Positions 19,763 through 30,903 of a stretch of 64,000 bases of DNA are shown here, in pieces; the first letter of the stretch is position 1; each line of letters opens with the position of its first letter. Source of the stretch: Paraniabella ginsengisoli (GTDB lineage Bacteria; Bacteroidota; Bacteroidia; Chitinophagales; Chitinophagaceae). The DNA is taken from the NCBI RefSeq assembly GCF_022513635.1, contig NZ_JAKWBL010000001.1:1302001-1366000 (forward strand), read 5' to 3'. The notes beneath the pieces are model-generated. The model was not told where the DNA came from, searched no databases, and saw only the letters and a program-made list of their open reading frames with translations. Made by a program: the position numbers and the translations under genes.

Positions 19763-21183
19763 TTACATTTTATAATATTGCTCCCAACCCTTTCTTGGCG
19801 GAGGGCCAACTAATAACTCATTTGCTTTTTTATTATTTGTGATGATCTTTCTTTCCCTGTCAAACTTAATCTTGTCACCAGTCCATTGTGCAATAACGCC
19901 CAGGCAAAATACCTGGCTTAATGGGCCTGCAACGGAAAATGGAGAACGCGTTTCTTCCTCACCTTTACAGGCAAGTAAAAAGTTTTTGAAGTGATTGGAC
20001 GGAGATTTTGGAACTTCAGGTAACCTGGCCGCCATTTCCTTTGCTTTTTCCTCCGGAATGATCGACAATGTACTTCCGTGAGACGCCCCTTTAAAAATCA
20101 GATCCTTGCTATAAATTATTTTTCCAGGATTCAACTTAGGTGCTTCAATTTTTCCGGTGCTGGGCGGCGGAATATTGGGATCAATCCTTGCACACCATAA
20201 CCTTTTGGAATCGGAGGCAGGTTATCAAGTCCGTCATACCACATTATTTCAAGCTTTGGTTTATTGCCGCGCTTCGGAAATTTAAAGGAAAGCGTAGTCG
20301 ACATGGGATAAAAGAAATTATTGTGGCCGCTTAATTTCAGCGGTTTTACTTCTTTCGGTAAACCAAGATCTAAAAACTGGTGAGCAGTATCTAAAAGATG
20401 CGCACCCCAGTCACCTAAAGCCCCCATTCCAAAGTCATACCAGCAGCGCCATTGACCATTTACAAAATCATGGTTGTAATCGTGGCCAAAGGTTTGCATT
20501 TGCCATATATTCCAATCAAGTGTAGATGGCACAGGTTCTGCCGGAGGGAATGATTTAATATTAGTATCCCATCCATGCCAGCGACGCGCCGAATTCATGT
20601 GAGCTACAACTTTAGTTACATCTTTAATTACTCCTGCTTCTACCCAACTTTTAAATTGAAAATAATTTCCTTCTGAATGGCCCTGGTTACCCATTTGCGT
20701 AACCACTTTGCTATGCTTTGCCGCTGCATCCATCATCAGCTGTACCTCATTAAAGGTTCTTCCCATTGGTTTTTCAACATACACATGTTTTCCTAATGAC
20801 AAAGCTGTCATCGTGATCGGAAAGTGCGAGAAATCGGGTGTGCCAATACTTACTGCATCAATTTCATTTCCCATTTTATCAAACATCTGTCTGAAATCCT
20901 GAAAGCGTTTTGCATTAGGGAATTGAGCCATTATTTTTTGCGTATGAGGCGCGCCCATATCAACATCGCACAAAGCCACAATATTAGCTAAACCAGTTTT
21001 AGCAAACTCGGCGATAATTTCTCCACCACGATTTCCTATACCTACGCAAGCGAGATTTACCTTCTCTGCTGCGCCAAGAACGCTGTTTCTAGCCATTAAA
21101 AGATCGGGCAATGCTAAAACACCCGCAGTAGCGATAGTTGTATTTCTTATAAACTTCCTTCTTGAAGATTTCATTTGATCCAT
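19763..21183 (-). CDS. Tat-exported Gfo/Idh/MocA oxidoreductase (one frame break)
   Basis: About 472 residues. The start is ATG 21183 (MDQMKSSRRKF): the twin-arginine motif SSRRKFIRNT plus a hydrophobic stretch is a Tat signal, so a folded, cofactor-loaded protein is probably exported. The NAD(P)-binding fold shows VGIGNRGGEI, the family motif EKPMGRT follows, and there is a C-terminal alpha/beta domain with GALGDWGAHLLDTAH. One break lies near 20150. Members of this branch act on sugars or sugar derivatives; the substrate is unknown. Confidence 0.85.
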
Positions 21184-21459
21184 TATAAAATATGTTTTTA
21201 AAAATATAATTATACAAATAGACAGCAAAGGCATGATGCTTGCAGACGCGAAAACAATTCGTTTAGCTCTTCACTAACAAGCACTTGAATGCATAATTTG
21301 CGAAAGATAAAATAAAATTATCAATGAGTTTAGAAATGATCGATTTAAAGCAAATAAAACACTACGAAAACGTTTGAAATCTGCTTTTCATGCTTCCTCT
21401 CTTGTTTGCCGCATCAATGATTGCTACGTTAATATAGGATGCCATTATAATCGGGACGA

Positions 21460-21508
21460 TGAACCGAGCGTGGCAATTTCGATGCTATATAAAATACAGC
21501 TGGGCCAA
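21460..21508 (-). repeat. Dispersed intergenic repeat copy (GCATC...TTGC family)
   Basis: The reverse complement begins GCCCAGCTGTATTTTATATA, then GCATCGAAATTGCCACGCTCG. It keeps the CAGCTG-ATAT-GCATCG-ATTGC order of the family but has lost the exact GCGTCGCA block. Confidence 0.55.
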
Positions 21509-21564
21509 TAAAATGTTATATAACCTAAGCTCTAAACCTAAACTTTTTCACCTTGCAACTTTAA

Positions 21565-23220
<1,656 letters not shown>

Positions 23221-23271
23221 CATTTAGCCACGATTTTAATTTAGCCCACGATTTCAATCGTGGAAAGAAAT

Positions 23272-23308
23272 ATTAAAACCCGCGATTTTCACATCGTGGG
23301 TTTTATCA
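23272..23308 (+). terminator. Terminator-like hairpin after the ABC-F gene
   Basis: AAACCCGCGAT/ATCGTGGGTTT hairpin followed by TATC. A related CCCACGATTTCAATCGTGG palindrome stands just before it. Both belong to a common Bacteroidota repeat style, so the terminator role is likely but not certain. Confidence 0.55.
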
Positions 23309-23482
23309 TTTCGGGAACGTTTGCGTATATTTTTTAGCCTACAATTTAAATGGTGGGCTAAAATTGTGATATATTCAACCAGCATTGTTAACGATTGTGT
23401 GCCTTAAAGTATCTGCCTTGGGTAAATCTTTGCCACTGCCAATGCAAGTCGAAAACTATATTATAACAAAAAGCTGTCGAAA

Positions 23483-24880
23483 ATGGAAAATCAATCTCGA
23501 AGAACATTTCTGCATTCTATTAGTATGCTTGCTGCCGGTGCTGCATTAACAAGTCCTTTGTATGGCTTTAGTGCTGCCAAAAAACTTAAGATCGTATTAG
23601 TTGGAACAGGTGTAAGAGGAACTTCTTTCTGGGGTAAAAGGCTTGTTGAACAATATCCTGATAAACTTGAGTTTGTTGGCTTATGCGATATTAATCCGGG
23701 AAGGCTTCAGTATGCAAAAAAGTTTATGGGTGTTAGCTGTCCGGTATATACCGACTTTGACAAAATGTTACAAGAACAAAAACCAGATCTGATCATTGTG
23801 ACCACAAAAGATGCTGTTCATCATGAATATATTATAAAAGGACTGAGATCAGGGCATGATGTTTTAACTGAAAAACCTTTGACGATTGATGAAGATAAAT
23901 GCCAGCAAATAATGGACGCAGAACGTGCTTCTAACAAAAAGCTGATTGTAGGTTTTAATTACCGGTGGGGGCCATATATGACGAAAATTAAGGAATTGCT
24001 AAATGATGGTGTCATTGGAGAAATTACTTCGGTTGACTTCAATTGGTACCTCAATGTGCATCATGGCGCATCTTATTTTAGAAGGTGGCATGGATTAATG
24101 AATGGAGGCGGATCGTTGTGGGTACACAAAGCCACACACCATTTTGATTTATTGAACTGGTGGCTGGATTCTGATCCGAAAGAGGTTTTTGCTTATGGCG
24201 CTTTGGAGCATTACGGAAAAAATGGTCCTTTTAGATCCACAAATTGCCGGCCCTGTAATCATAAAAAAGAATGTAAATATTATTGGGATATCACTAAGAG
24301 CGATCATGATATGCGCTTATATGCTGACAATGAAAAGTATGACGGTTATTTAAGAGATGCCTGTCTTTATAGGCCTGAAATTGATATTTATGATAAAATG
24401 TCTGCGCAAATTAAATATGCAAACAAAGCTATTGTCAATTATTCATTAACTACTTATTCTCCTTTTGAAGGTTGGCGCATTGCATTCAACGGACAGAAAG
24501 GAAGGATTGAGGCCTGGACAGATATTCCGTTTTTTAAAAATGAAGATATGGATCAGGCGGATTTACACGCAGCCGAAATGAATCAAAATCTAAAGGAGGC
24601 TACACTGGTTGAACCAGTCATTCTATTCAAGAATTGGGAAGATTATAAAACGATCAATGTTACAAGCGAACGTGGCGGGCACGGAGGCGGAGATAAGCGC
24701 CTGCATGATAAAATTTTTGTAAACCCTAATGCGGCTGATCCGCTCAAACATTCAGCAGGACTAAGAGATGGCGTAATGTCTGTCCTTATTGGTATTGCTG
24801 CAAGGAAAAGCATACAATCAAGCCAGCCGGTGAAAATTGCTGCATTAACAGATTTGAAGCCAACAGCGAATCGGACATAG
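23483..24880 (+). CDS. Tat-exported Gfo/Idh/MocA oxidoreductase
   Basis: 465 residues, intact. Start MENQSRRTFLHSISMLAAGAALTSP is a Tat signal. The nucleotide-binding turn is VGTGVRGTSFWG, followed by GHDVLTEKPLTIDED (the EKP motif) and VGFNYRWGPY. The substrate domain includes GGGSLWVHKATHHFDLLNWWLDSDP and a Cys-rich loop NCRPCNHKKECKYYWD that may bind a metal or form disulfides. Paralog of the gene at 19763 but in a different branch. Probably acts on a sugar derivative in the periplasm; the substrate is unknown. Confidence 0.88.
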   Translation: MENQSRRTFLHSISMLAAGAALTSPLYGFSAAKKLKIVLVGTGVRGTSFWGKRLVEQYPDKLEFVGLCDINPGRLQYAKKFMGVSCPVYTDFDKMLQEQKPDLIIVTTKDAVHHEYIIKGLRSGHDVLTEKPLTIDEDKCQQIMDAERASNKKLIVGFNYRWGPYMTKIKELLNDGVIGEITSVDFNWYLNVHHGASYFRRWHGLMNGGGSLWVHKATHHFDLLNWWLDSDPKEVFAYGALEHYGKNGPFRSTNCRPCNHKKECKYYWDITKSDHDMRLYADNEKYDGYLRDACLYRPEIDIYDKMSAQIKYANKAIVNYSLTTYSPFEGWRIAFNGQKGRIEAWTDIPFFKNEDMDQADLHAAEMNQNLKEATLVEPVILFKNWEDYKTINVTSERGGHGGGDKRLHDKIFVNPNAADPLKHSAGLRDGVMSVLIGIAARKSIQSSQPVKIAALTDLKPTANRT

Positions 24881-25027
24881 CCCAATTTATACTTCAATGG
24901 CATTAGTTTCATGCAAAAAACGCAACGAATACAAAGTAAACAACGGTAATTATTTCGAAATTAACCTTTGGGTACTTTGTATCCTTTATGATCGTTGCTC
25001 GCCCGTAACGAGGAGTAACTTCTGATC

Positions 25028-25857
25028 TTATTTTAATTTGTATGCTATTACACTAAAGTTATTGAAGGTCGGAACATAAAGCGTTTTAGTTGCAGCATCG
25101 TAAGCAAGGTCAGCTGTATTCATTTTTCCTTGTACATCCAGCATTTTTTCAAACTGGCCGTTTGCTTTTACATAGTAAATAATTCCTGGCCAACAGGTAA
25201 CAATAAAATCACCATTTCCTACAGGTTCAATGCCATCGCCACCCTGCTCGAAACCCGATGCAACGATCACTTTATTTTTGTTCTTATCCAACTTCCATAA
25301 TTCTTTTCCAGCAAGTACATATAAATCGTTGTTGATTGCTTTAAGACCGTTAGCGCCATCAACATTGTCGAGGTATAGCTTAGGGACATCATTAATAAGA
25401 ACATGAATTTTTTCTCACGGGTATCAGAAACGTACACTATTCCTTTATCAGTAATTGTAATGTCGTTGAGAAAAACAGCACCAGTTATGGGGATGCTTTT
25501 AAGTACTTTCCCCTTCTTAATGTCAATCACTACGACGTCGGTAATATCTGCTACGTATAATTTGTTTTTATAAATGCCCAGCCCCTTTGGCGCGTTAAGA
25601 CCCGTGATCCAGCTAAGATTTTTTACACTTCTGTCTTTATTCAAAATGCCTATACCGCCCTTGCCATCTTTTTCGTTTCCATTGCCATCGATAAGGGAAA
25701 CATAAAGTTCATTTTTGTTAGGGACAGAAAGTACAGATTCGGGCACAGGAATGGAATCAGTTGTTTCCCATGTTTTGGTAAGAGTGTGCTGTGCATTACT
25801 TACCTCAACAGAATGTATTAGTATAATAAAAAAGAAGGCTGTAAATAATCGTTTCAT
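25028..25857 (-). CDS. Secreted SMP-30/NHL-like beta-propeller (one frame break)
   Basis: About 277 residues after repair. It has a signal peptide (MKRLFTAFFFIILIHSVEVSNA). Repeated propeller strands are visible: SVLSVPNKNELYVSLID, APKGLGIYKNKLYVADI, LNDITITDKGIVYVSDTR, GIEPVGNGDFIVTCWPG and ADLAYDAATKTLYVPTFN. This pattern is shared by SMP-30/gluconolactonase and NHL-type propellers, which include lactonases and ligand binders; catalytic residues cannot be assigned. The break is at a T6 run near 25408. Confidence 0.75.
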
Positions 25858-25974
25858 GGCAGATATTATTTTCGTCTAAAATACGATCTTTAATATAACG
25901 GAGTTCGAAGGTTTACTTATGTTACAATGAGAATTATTTGTAGTTTAAATAATCTTATTAAGCTGAAGTTACAA

Positions 25975-26568
25975 TTATTTTTTATGCCGCTCTTCCAAAA
26001 CCTTTGTTACATCTGCAAGCGAAAAGCCCTTTGCTTGTAACAATACGAGATAATGAAACATCAAATCGGCAGCTTCGCCCAAAAATAATTCTTTATTATC
26101 GTCTTTTGCTTCAATCACAATTTCAACTGCTTCTTCGCCAACTTTTTGTGCGATCTTATTAATGCCTTTTGCAAAAAGCGAAGCAGTGTATGATTTTTCC
26201 GATGGATTATTTTTTCTATCGACAATCACTTGCTCTAAGTGTTGCAGCGAAAAAATGTCGTTGGCTTTTCCAAAGCAACTAATATCGCCTGTATGGCAGG
26301 TGGGGCCTTGCGGTTCGGCTTTTATCAGAATCGTATCCTCATCGCAATCCACCAAAATTTCTTTTACCAAAAGAAAATTATTTGAGGTTTCGCCTTTGGT
26401 CCACAAGCGTTGTTTACTTCTGCTGTAAAAAGTTACTTTGCCTTCTTCCTTGGTCTTGGCAAAAGCGGCTTCATTCATAAAACCCAGCATCAGCACTTCA
26501 AGGGTATTTATATCCTGAACAATTACAGGCATCAGTCCGTCGGTATATTTCAAAAAATTTGGGGTCAT
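25975..26568 (-). CDS. hisIE: Phosphoribosyl-AMP cyclohydrolase / phosphoribosyl-ATP pyrophosphatase
   Basis: 198 residues from ATG 26568 (MTPNFLKYTDG); upstream in-frame sequence belongs to a dispersed repeat. The HisI half has the metal-binding LVDCDEDTILIKAEPQGPTCHTGDISCF. The HisE half has SYTASLFAKGINKIAQKVGEEAVEIVIEAKDD and ADLMFHYLVLL. It carries out steps 2 and 3 of histidine synthesis. Last gene of the his operon; the frame is intact. Confidence 0.95.
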   Translation of the reverse strand: MTPNFLKYTDGLMPVIVQDINTLEVLMLGFMNEAAFAKTKEEGKVTFYSRSKQRLWTKGETSNNFLLVKEILVDCDEDTILIKAEPQGPTCHTGDISCFGKANDIFSLQHLEQVIVDRKNNPSEKSYTASLFAKGINKIAQKVGEEAVEIVIEAKDDNKELFLGEAADLMFHYLVLLQAKGFSLADVTKVLEERHKK

Positions 26569-26580
26569 ATTTTTTATGTT

Positions 26581-26634
26581 ATCAGCTGTTGTACTACTAT
26601 CATCTTCCTTGCGTCGCACTCTTCAACTTTTGTG
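26581..26634 (+). repeat. Degenerate dispersed repeat between hisF and hisIE
   Basis: ATCAGCTGTTGTACTACTAT, CATCTTCCTTGCGTCGCACT and CTTCAACTTTTG keep the order CAGCTG - CATC - TTGCGTCGCA of the dispersed family. It occupies the only sizeable spacer in the distal his operon. Confidence 0.5.
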
Positions 26635-26647
26635 CAAAACTGAGCAA

Positions 26648-27403
26648 TTACAAACGTACAGCAATGTTTTGTTTTTGTAAATATTCTTTTAAATCTTTTA
26701 TTTCAATTTCTTTAAAATGAAAAATACTTGCCGCCAAAGCCGCATCAGCAGAACCTTTCGTGAAAACTTCATCAAAGTGTTCCATCGCTCCGGCACCGCC
26801 CGAAGCTATAACAGGAATATTAACCGACCGACTTATTTCTGCAGTAATATCAACCGCAAAGCCAGCTTTAGTTCCGTCATTTTCCATCGATGTTAAAAGG
26901 ATTTCACCAGCACCCAAATCGCGACATTGTTTTACCCACTCAGTTGCAATAAGTGGAGTAGGAGTGCGGCCGCCATGCGTTACCACTTTCCACACGCCAT
27001 CAAACAACTTTATATCAACCGCAACAACCACGCATTGGCTCCCAAAATTTTTTGCCAATTCTGCAATTAATTCAGGTCTTTTTACTGCAGATGTATTGAC
27101 AGATATTTTATCCGCACCATTTTCTAATAATACAGATACATCTTCAACAGTATTGATGCCACCGCCAACGGTAAACGGAATATTGATATGTGTAGCAATT
27201 TTCCTTACCAAATCAGCAAGGGTTTTACGCTTATCAACGGTTGCCGTAATATCTAAAAACACTAATTCATCAGCTCCTTCTTTACTGTAACGTATTGCTA
27301 ATTCAACAGGGTCGCCGGCATCACGCAACTCAACGAAGTTGGTGCCTTTAACAGTGCGCCCATCTTTTATATCCAAACAGGGAATGATTCTTTTTGCTAA
27401 CAC
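26648..27403 (-). CDS. hisF: Imidazole glycerol phosphate synthase subunit HisF
   Basis: 251 residues, intact. The start is GTG 27403, overlapping the hisA stop by one base (TAGTG). TIM-barrel motifs: [59 protein letters not shown] and [15 protein letters not shown]. It receives ammonia from HisH and cyclises PRFAR to imidazole glycerol phosphate and AICAR. Confidence 0.97.
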   Translation of the reverse strand: MLAKRIIPCLDIKDGRTVKGTNFVELRDAGDPVELAIRYSKEGADELVFLDITATVDKRKTLADLVRKIATHINIPFTVGGGINTVEDVSVLLENGADKISVNTSAVKRPELIAELAKNFGSQCVVVAVDIKLFDGVWKVVTHGGRTPTPLIATEWVKQCRDLGAGEILLTSMENDGTKAGFAVDITAEISRSVNIPVIASGGAGAMEHFDEVFTKGSADAALAASIFHFKEIEIKDLKEYLQKQNIAVRL

Positions 27404-28118
27404 TATACAAACTGTTTTAAATCTTCTAAAGAAATTCGATTTTCGTAAATCGCTTTACCAACTATTGCACCGCTACAACCAACGGTTTTTAATGTTTCTA
27501 AATCTTTCATCGAACTTACGCCGCCGCTGGCAATAAGGTTGATGCCTTCAACCTCTTCTAATATTTTTTATATAAATCATTAGCGCTTCCCTGTAAAAGT
27601 CCGTCTTTACTGATGTCTGTGCAAAAAAACTGTTGAACGCCTTTTTGAGAATAGTTTTTTATAAAGTCGATAATATTAATATCAGTAGCTTCCGTCCAAC
27701 CTTTAATCTGAATCTTTTCGTCTAACACATCTGCTCCCAAAATAAATTTTTCTACGCCGTAAGTCATGAACCACTGCAATAACAAACCTTCGTTTTTCAC
27801 AGCAACACTTCCTATTGCGGCGTATGTTGCGCCCGAATTGAAAGTGATTGCTACACTTTCATTGTTGCTGATGCCGCCACTAAAATCAATTTTCAAATTT
27901 GTTTTACCAGCAATCTGTTCCAACACTTTCCAGTTTTTAACTTCGCCAGCTTTGGCACCGTCCAAATCCACCAAATGCAAACGCTGCAAACCCGCGCCTT
28001 CAAAGCCTTTGGCTACTTCAAGCGGATGTTCATTATAAATTTTCTTTTGTTGGTAATCGCCTTTGCTTAGGCGTACGCATTTTCCGTCAATGATATCAAT
28101 AGCGGGAATGATTTGCAT
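27403..28118 (-). CDS. hisA: ProFAR isomerase HisA (one frame break)
   Basis: About 239 residues after repair, normal length. Catalytic Asp8 is in [41 protein letters not shown] and FCTDISKDG follow. The break is near 27565; beyond it the frame reads [18 protein letters not shown] and ends [13 protein letters not shown]. It isomerises ProFAR to PRFAR. It is tightly coupled to hisF downstream; a KilA-N gene lies 3 bases upstream. Confidence 0.94.
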
Positions 28119-28121
28119 TTT

Positions 28122-28943
28122 TTATTTTAAAGTTTTTGTTGTTTTGTTTTTGAAAAGTGTAGTAAGTTGGCTAATGGCCGTTTGGTTTAATTGAATCAAT
28201 CGATCTTTTTGTGATACATTCATTTTAATAAACTCGGCATTCAAACTTTCAATGTTGGCTAAAACCAACAATTGTTCAATTGTCGCATGATCTCTGATAT
28301 TTCCTTTAGAAGAAGAATTTTGTTGCCTCCATTGTTTAGCGGTTATGCCAAATAATGCCACATTCAAAATATCTGCTTCGCTGGCATAAATGGCGGCTAC
28401 TTGTTCCTTAGTGACATTTGGGGGAATGATATTTTCCTTTATGGCATCTGTATGAATACGATAATTAAGTTTGGAAAGGGTACGGTTTAAATTCCAGTTT
28501 AATGAAAGCCGGCTGCTTTCTTCATTTTTAAGTCGCTTATAATCTTTAATGATATATAACTTGAATTCGGCCGAAACCCAGGAGGCAAATTCAAAGGCGA
28601 TATCAATATGCGCAAAGGTTCCGCCATATCTTCCTGATTTGGAAACGATACCTATCGCATTGGTGTTTTCAATCCATTTTTGAGGGGAAAGTGTAAAAGC
28701 ATTTAACCCGGCCTGTTTTTTAAACCCGTCGAATTCGACGGGTTTAAAATCCGGATTGTGTAATTGTTCCCACAAACCAAGAAATTCGATCGTATCTTTT
28801 AATCGAAGCCAGTTGCGAATAACATCATTTGGTTCATTACTTTTATACTTTGCAATATCGGTAAGCGATAAATATTCATTTTTGAAATCTTCCGTATAGA
28901 TGGAGATTTCAAGTCCTTTAGCGTGGATAGTTTCTTTGGCCAT
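28122..28943 (-). CDS. KilA-N domain DNA-binding protein inside the his operon
   Basis: 273 residues, intact. The N-terminal ~125 residues match the KilA-N pattern: NEYLSLTDIAKYKSNEPNDVI, IRNWLRLKDTIEFLGLWEQL, GIVSKSGRYGGTFAHIDIAFEFASWVS and FKLYIIKDYKRLK. KilA-N is a DNA-binding domain from phages and large DNA viruses, also found as single genes on bacterial chromosomes. The C-terminal half (LNRTLSKLNYRIHTDAIKENIIPP; ADILNVALFGITAKQWRQQ) is the usual partner region of such proteins. It is in the operon orientation, 18 bases after hisH and 3 before hisA, so it must be co-transcribed. No other phage gene is near. Confidence 0.88.
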   Translation of the reverse strand: MAKETIHAKGLEISIYTEDFKNEYLSLTDIAKYKSNEPNDVIRNWLRLKDTIEFLGLWEQLHNPDFKPVEFDGFKKQAGLNAFTLSPQKWIENTNAIGIVSKSGRYGGTFAHIDIAFEFASWVSAEFKLYIIKDYKRLKNEESSRLSLNWNLNRTLSKLNYRIHTDAIKENIIPPNVTKEQVAAIYASEADILNVALFGITAKQWRQQNSSSKGNIRDHATIEQLLVLANIESLNAEFIKMNVSQKDRLIQLNQTAISQLTTLFKNKTTKTLK

Positions 28944-28961
28944 AATTGAGGTGTTTTAGGT

Positions 28962-29610
28962 TCATGAAAGTTCCAAAAAATTTCTCAATATCTGTTCACC
29001 TGTATCTGCACTTTTTTCCGGATGAAATTGAACGCCGTAAAAATTATCCTTACCCAATGCACAACTGAAATCAATACCGTAATTGGCTGTTGCAATGGTG
29101 CTTTGCGTTAATGCGGCATAATAGCTATGCACAAAATAACAATAGCTGTTGCTTTCAATATTCTAAACAACGGGTTGTCTTTTACCTGTATGTTATTCCA
29201 CCCGATTTGTGGTATTTTTAAATCATCACTTATAAAACGTTTCACTTCTACGTCAAAAATATTCAGGCAATTGGTGTTATTTTCTTCGCTGTGTTTGCAT
29301 AGTAATTGCATGCCCAGGCAAATGCCCAATAGTGGCTGCTTTGCGGCTTTTATCACTTCATCTAATTTTCTTTCTTTCAAATAATTCATTGCTGTACTAG
29401 CTTCGCCCACACCCGGAAAAATGATTTTATCAGCAGATAAAATTTGCTCTTTATCATCTGTAACAATTGCCGATACTCCAATTCTTTCCAATGCAAAAAG
29501 TACGGATTGTATATTTCCGGCGTTATATTTTACGATTACAAGCCTATCCCCGACCCCTTTCCAAAGGAAAGGGGAGTTGGGTCGTTTATAGTTTTAAAAT
29601 TATTATCCAT
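28962..29610 (-). CDS. hisH: Imidazole glycerol phosphate synthase subunit HisH (two frame breaks)
   Basis: About 216 residues after repair. The glutaminase triad is visible: nucleophile in LLGICLGMQLL, and GVQFHPEKS near the C-terminus. The N-terminus VIVKYNAGNIQSV is typical. Breaks lie near 29140 and at a G run near 29553. With one added G, the ATG at 29610 reads MDNNFKTINDPTPLSFGKG and then VGDRLVIVKY, so the first ~23 residues come from a GC-rich palindromic repeat. It supplies ammonia to HisF. Confidence 0.9.
29540..29586 (-). repeat. GC-rich palindromic repeat R1 in the 5' end of hisH
   Basis: On the minus strand, AACGACCCAACTCCCC then TTTCCTTTGGAAAGGGG. It is the same element as in hisB, hisC and hisG, lying between the ATG and the conserved HisH core. 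Confidence 0.8.
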
Positions 29611-29639
29611 AAAGCTATTTTAGAATTTAGGGTTCCTTA

Positions 29640-29671
29640 AGTCCTCCCTTTGGGAGGGTTGGGTGGGCTTG
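29640..29671 (-). repeat. Palindromic repeat R2 between hisB and hisH
   Basis: AAGCCCACCCAACCCTCCC/GGGAGG-type element on the minus strand, directly after the hisB stop. It is followed by a ~40-base spacer almost identical to that between hisC and hisB. Confidence 0.8.
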
Positions 29672-29673
29672 AA

Positions 29674-30877
29674 TTATAAAAGTCCTTTGGTGCTTGGCAA
29701 CTGCTCATTACCAGGAGTTCGCTTAACAGCCAGTTTTATAGCTTTAGCCAAACCTTTAAAAATCGCTTCAATTTTATGATGTTCATTTTCGCCTTCGGCT
29801 TTGATGTTTAAATTGCATTTGGCGCCATCGCTGAAAGACTTGAAGAAATGGTAGAACATTTCGGTCGGCATTTCTCCGATTTTTTCTCTCTTAAATTCAG
29901 CATTCCAAACCAACCATGGCCGGCCGCCAAAGTCAATAGCCACCTGCGCCAGGCAATCATCCATGGGTAATAAAAATCCGTAGCGCTCTATTCCTGCTTT
30001 GTTTCCTAAGGCCAATTGAAATGCTTCGCCCAAAGCAATAGCTGTGTCTTCGATGGTGTGGTGTTCATCAATATGCAAATCGCCTTTTGTGATGATTTTT
30101 AAATTGATGCCGCTGTGTCTGCCTAGTTGGTGCAGCATGTGATCGAAAAAGCCGAGGCCGGTTTCAATTTCGCAAAGCCCTGTTCCATCTAAATTGATTT
30201 CAATATCAATTTTTGTTTCGTTGGTATTGCGTGTGTGTTTTATTACTCTTTCTTTTAATTGAAGAAAGCCATAAATATCTTCCCAGCTTTTTGTTTTAAG
30301 TACGATGGTGTTATTGAGTTCTTTTATCGTGTCAGATATTTCCGCCGCTCCCAAATGTTCATCCAAATTCAACCAAATGCCTTTGCAGCCAAGGTTTTTA
30401 GCCAATTGAATGTCGGTGATCCTGTCGCCAATAACGTAGGAATTTACCAAATCATAATCAGGGTTGTTGATGTATTTTGTCAGTAAACCTGTTGCTGGTT
30501 TTCTGGTAGGCGCATTTTCTTCGGGATAAGTTTTATCAATCAAAACTTCGCTAAACACAATACCTTCGCTTTCCAAGTTGCGCATTACTAATTCCTGATA
30601 AGGCCAGAAAGTGTCTTCGGGAAAAGCATCGGTTCCCAAGCCATCCTGATTGGTAATCATCACCGCTCAAAATTCATATCCTCGCAATCTTTCCCATCCA
30701 TGTAAACATACCTGGGTAAAAAGTTATTTTTTCAATCGAATCTAATTGATAAGTAGGAGGAGCTTCGTTAATGAGTGTACCATCTCTATCAATGAATAAA
30801 ACGCGTTTAGACCTCACCCCGGCCCTCTCCGAAGGAGAGGGAGAAAGGTCGTTTGTATTTTGAATATTATTATCCAT
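29674..30877 (-). CDS. hisB: Histidinol-phosphatase / imidazoleglycerol-phosphate dehydratase HisB (two frame breaks)
   Basis: About 400 residues after repair of two close breaks near 30665-30690 ([19 protein letters not shown]). The N-terminal HAD phosphatase domain has [11 protein letters not shown] and [21 protein letters not shown]. The C-terminal dehydratase domain has [18 protein letters not shown] and [18 protein letters not shown] (metal-binding HxxHH). Steps 6 and 8 of the pathway. The N-terminus [20 protein letters not shown] is repeat-derived; a GTG in the repeat (VRSKRVLF) is an alternative start. Confidence 0.94.
30809..30854 (-). repeat. GC-rich palindromic repeat R1 in the 5' end of hisB
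   Basis: Minus-strand AACGACCTTTCTCCCTC, then TCCTTCGGAGAGGG, then CCGGGGTGAGGTCT. It is translated in frame as [14 protein letters not shown] between the ATG and the HAD domain. Confidence 0.8.
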
Positions 30878-30903
30878 AAAGCTATTTTAAAATTTAGGGT
30901 TCT

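Noticed and set aside
23221..23482. Riboswitch or small RNA between the ABC-F and Gfo/Idh genes
   Set aside because: Only CCCACGATT-type palindromes and a terminator-like hairpin are visible; no known riboswitch core was recognised.
28122..28943. KilA-N gene as part of a prophage
   Set aside because: All neighbours are histidine genes; no integrase, capsid, tail or lysis gene is seen in the window.
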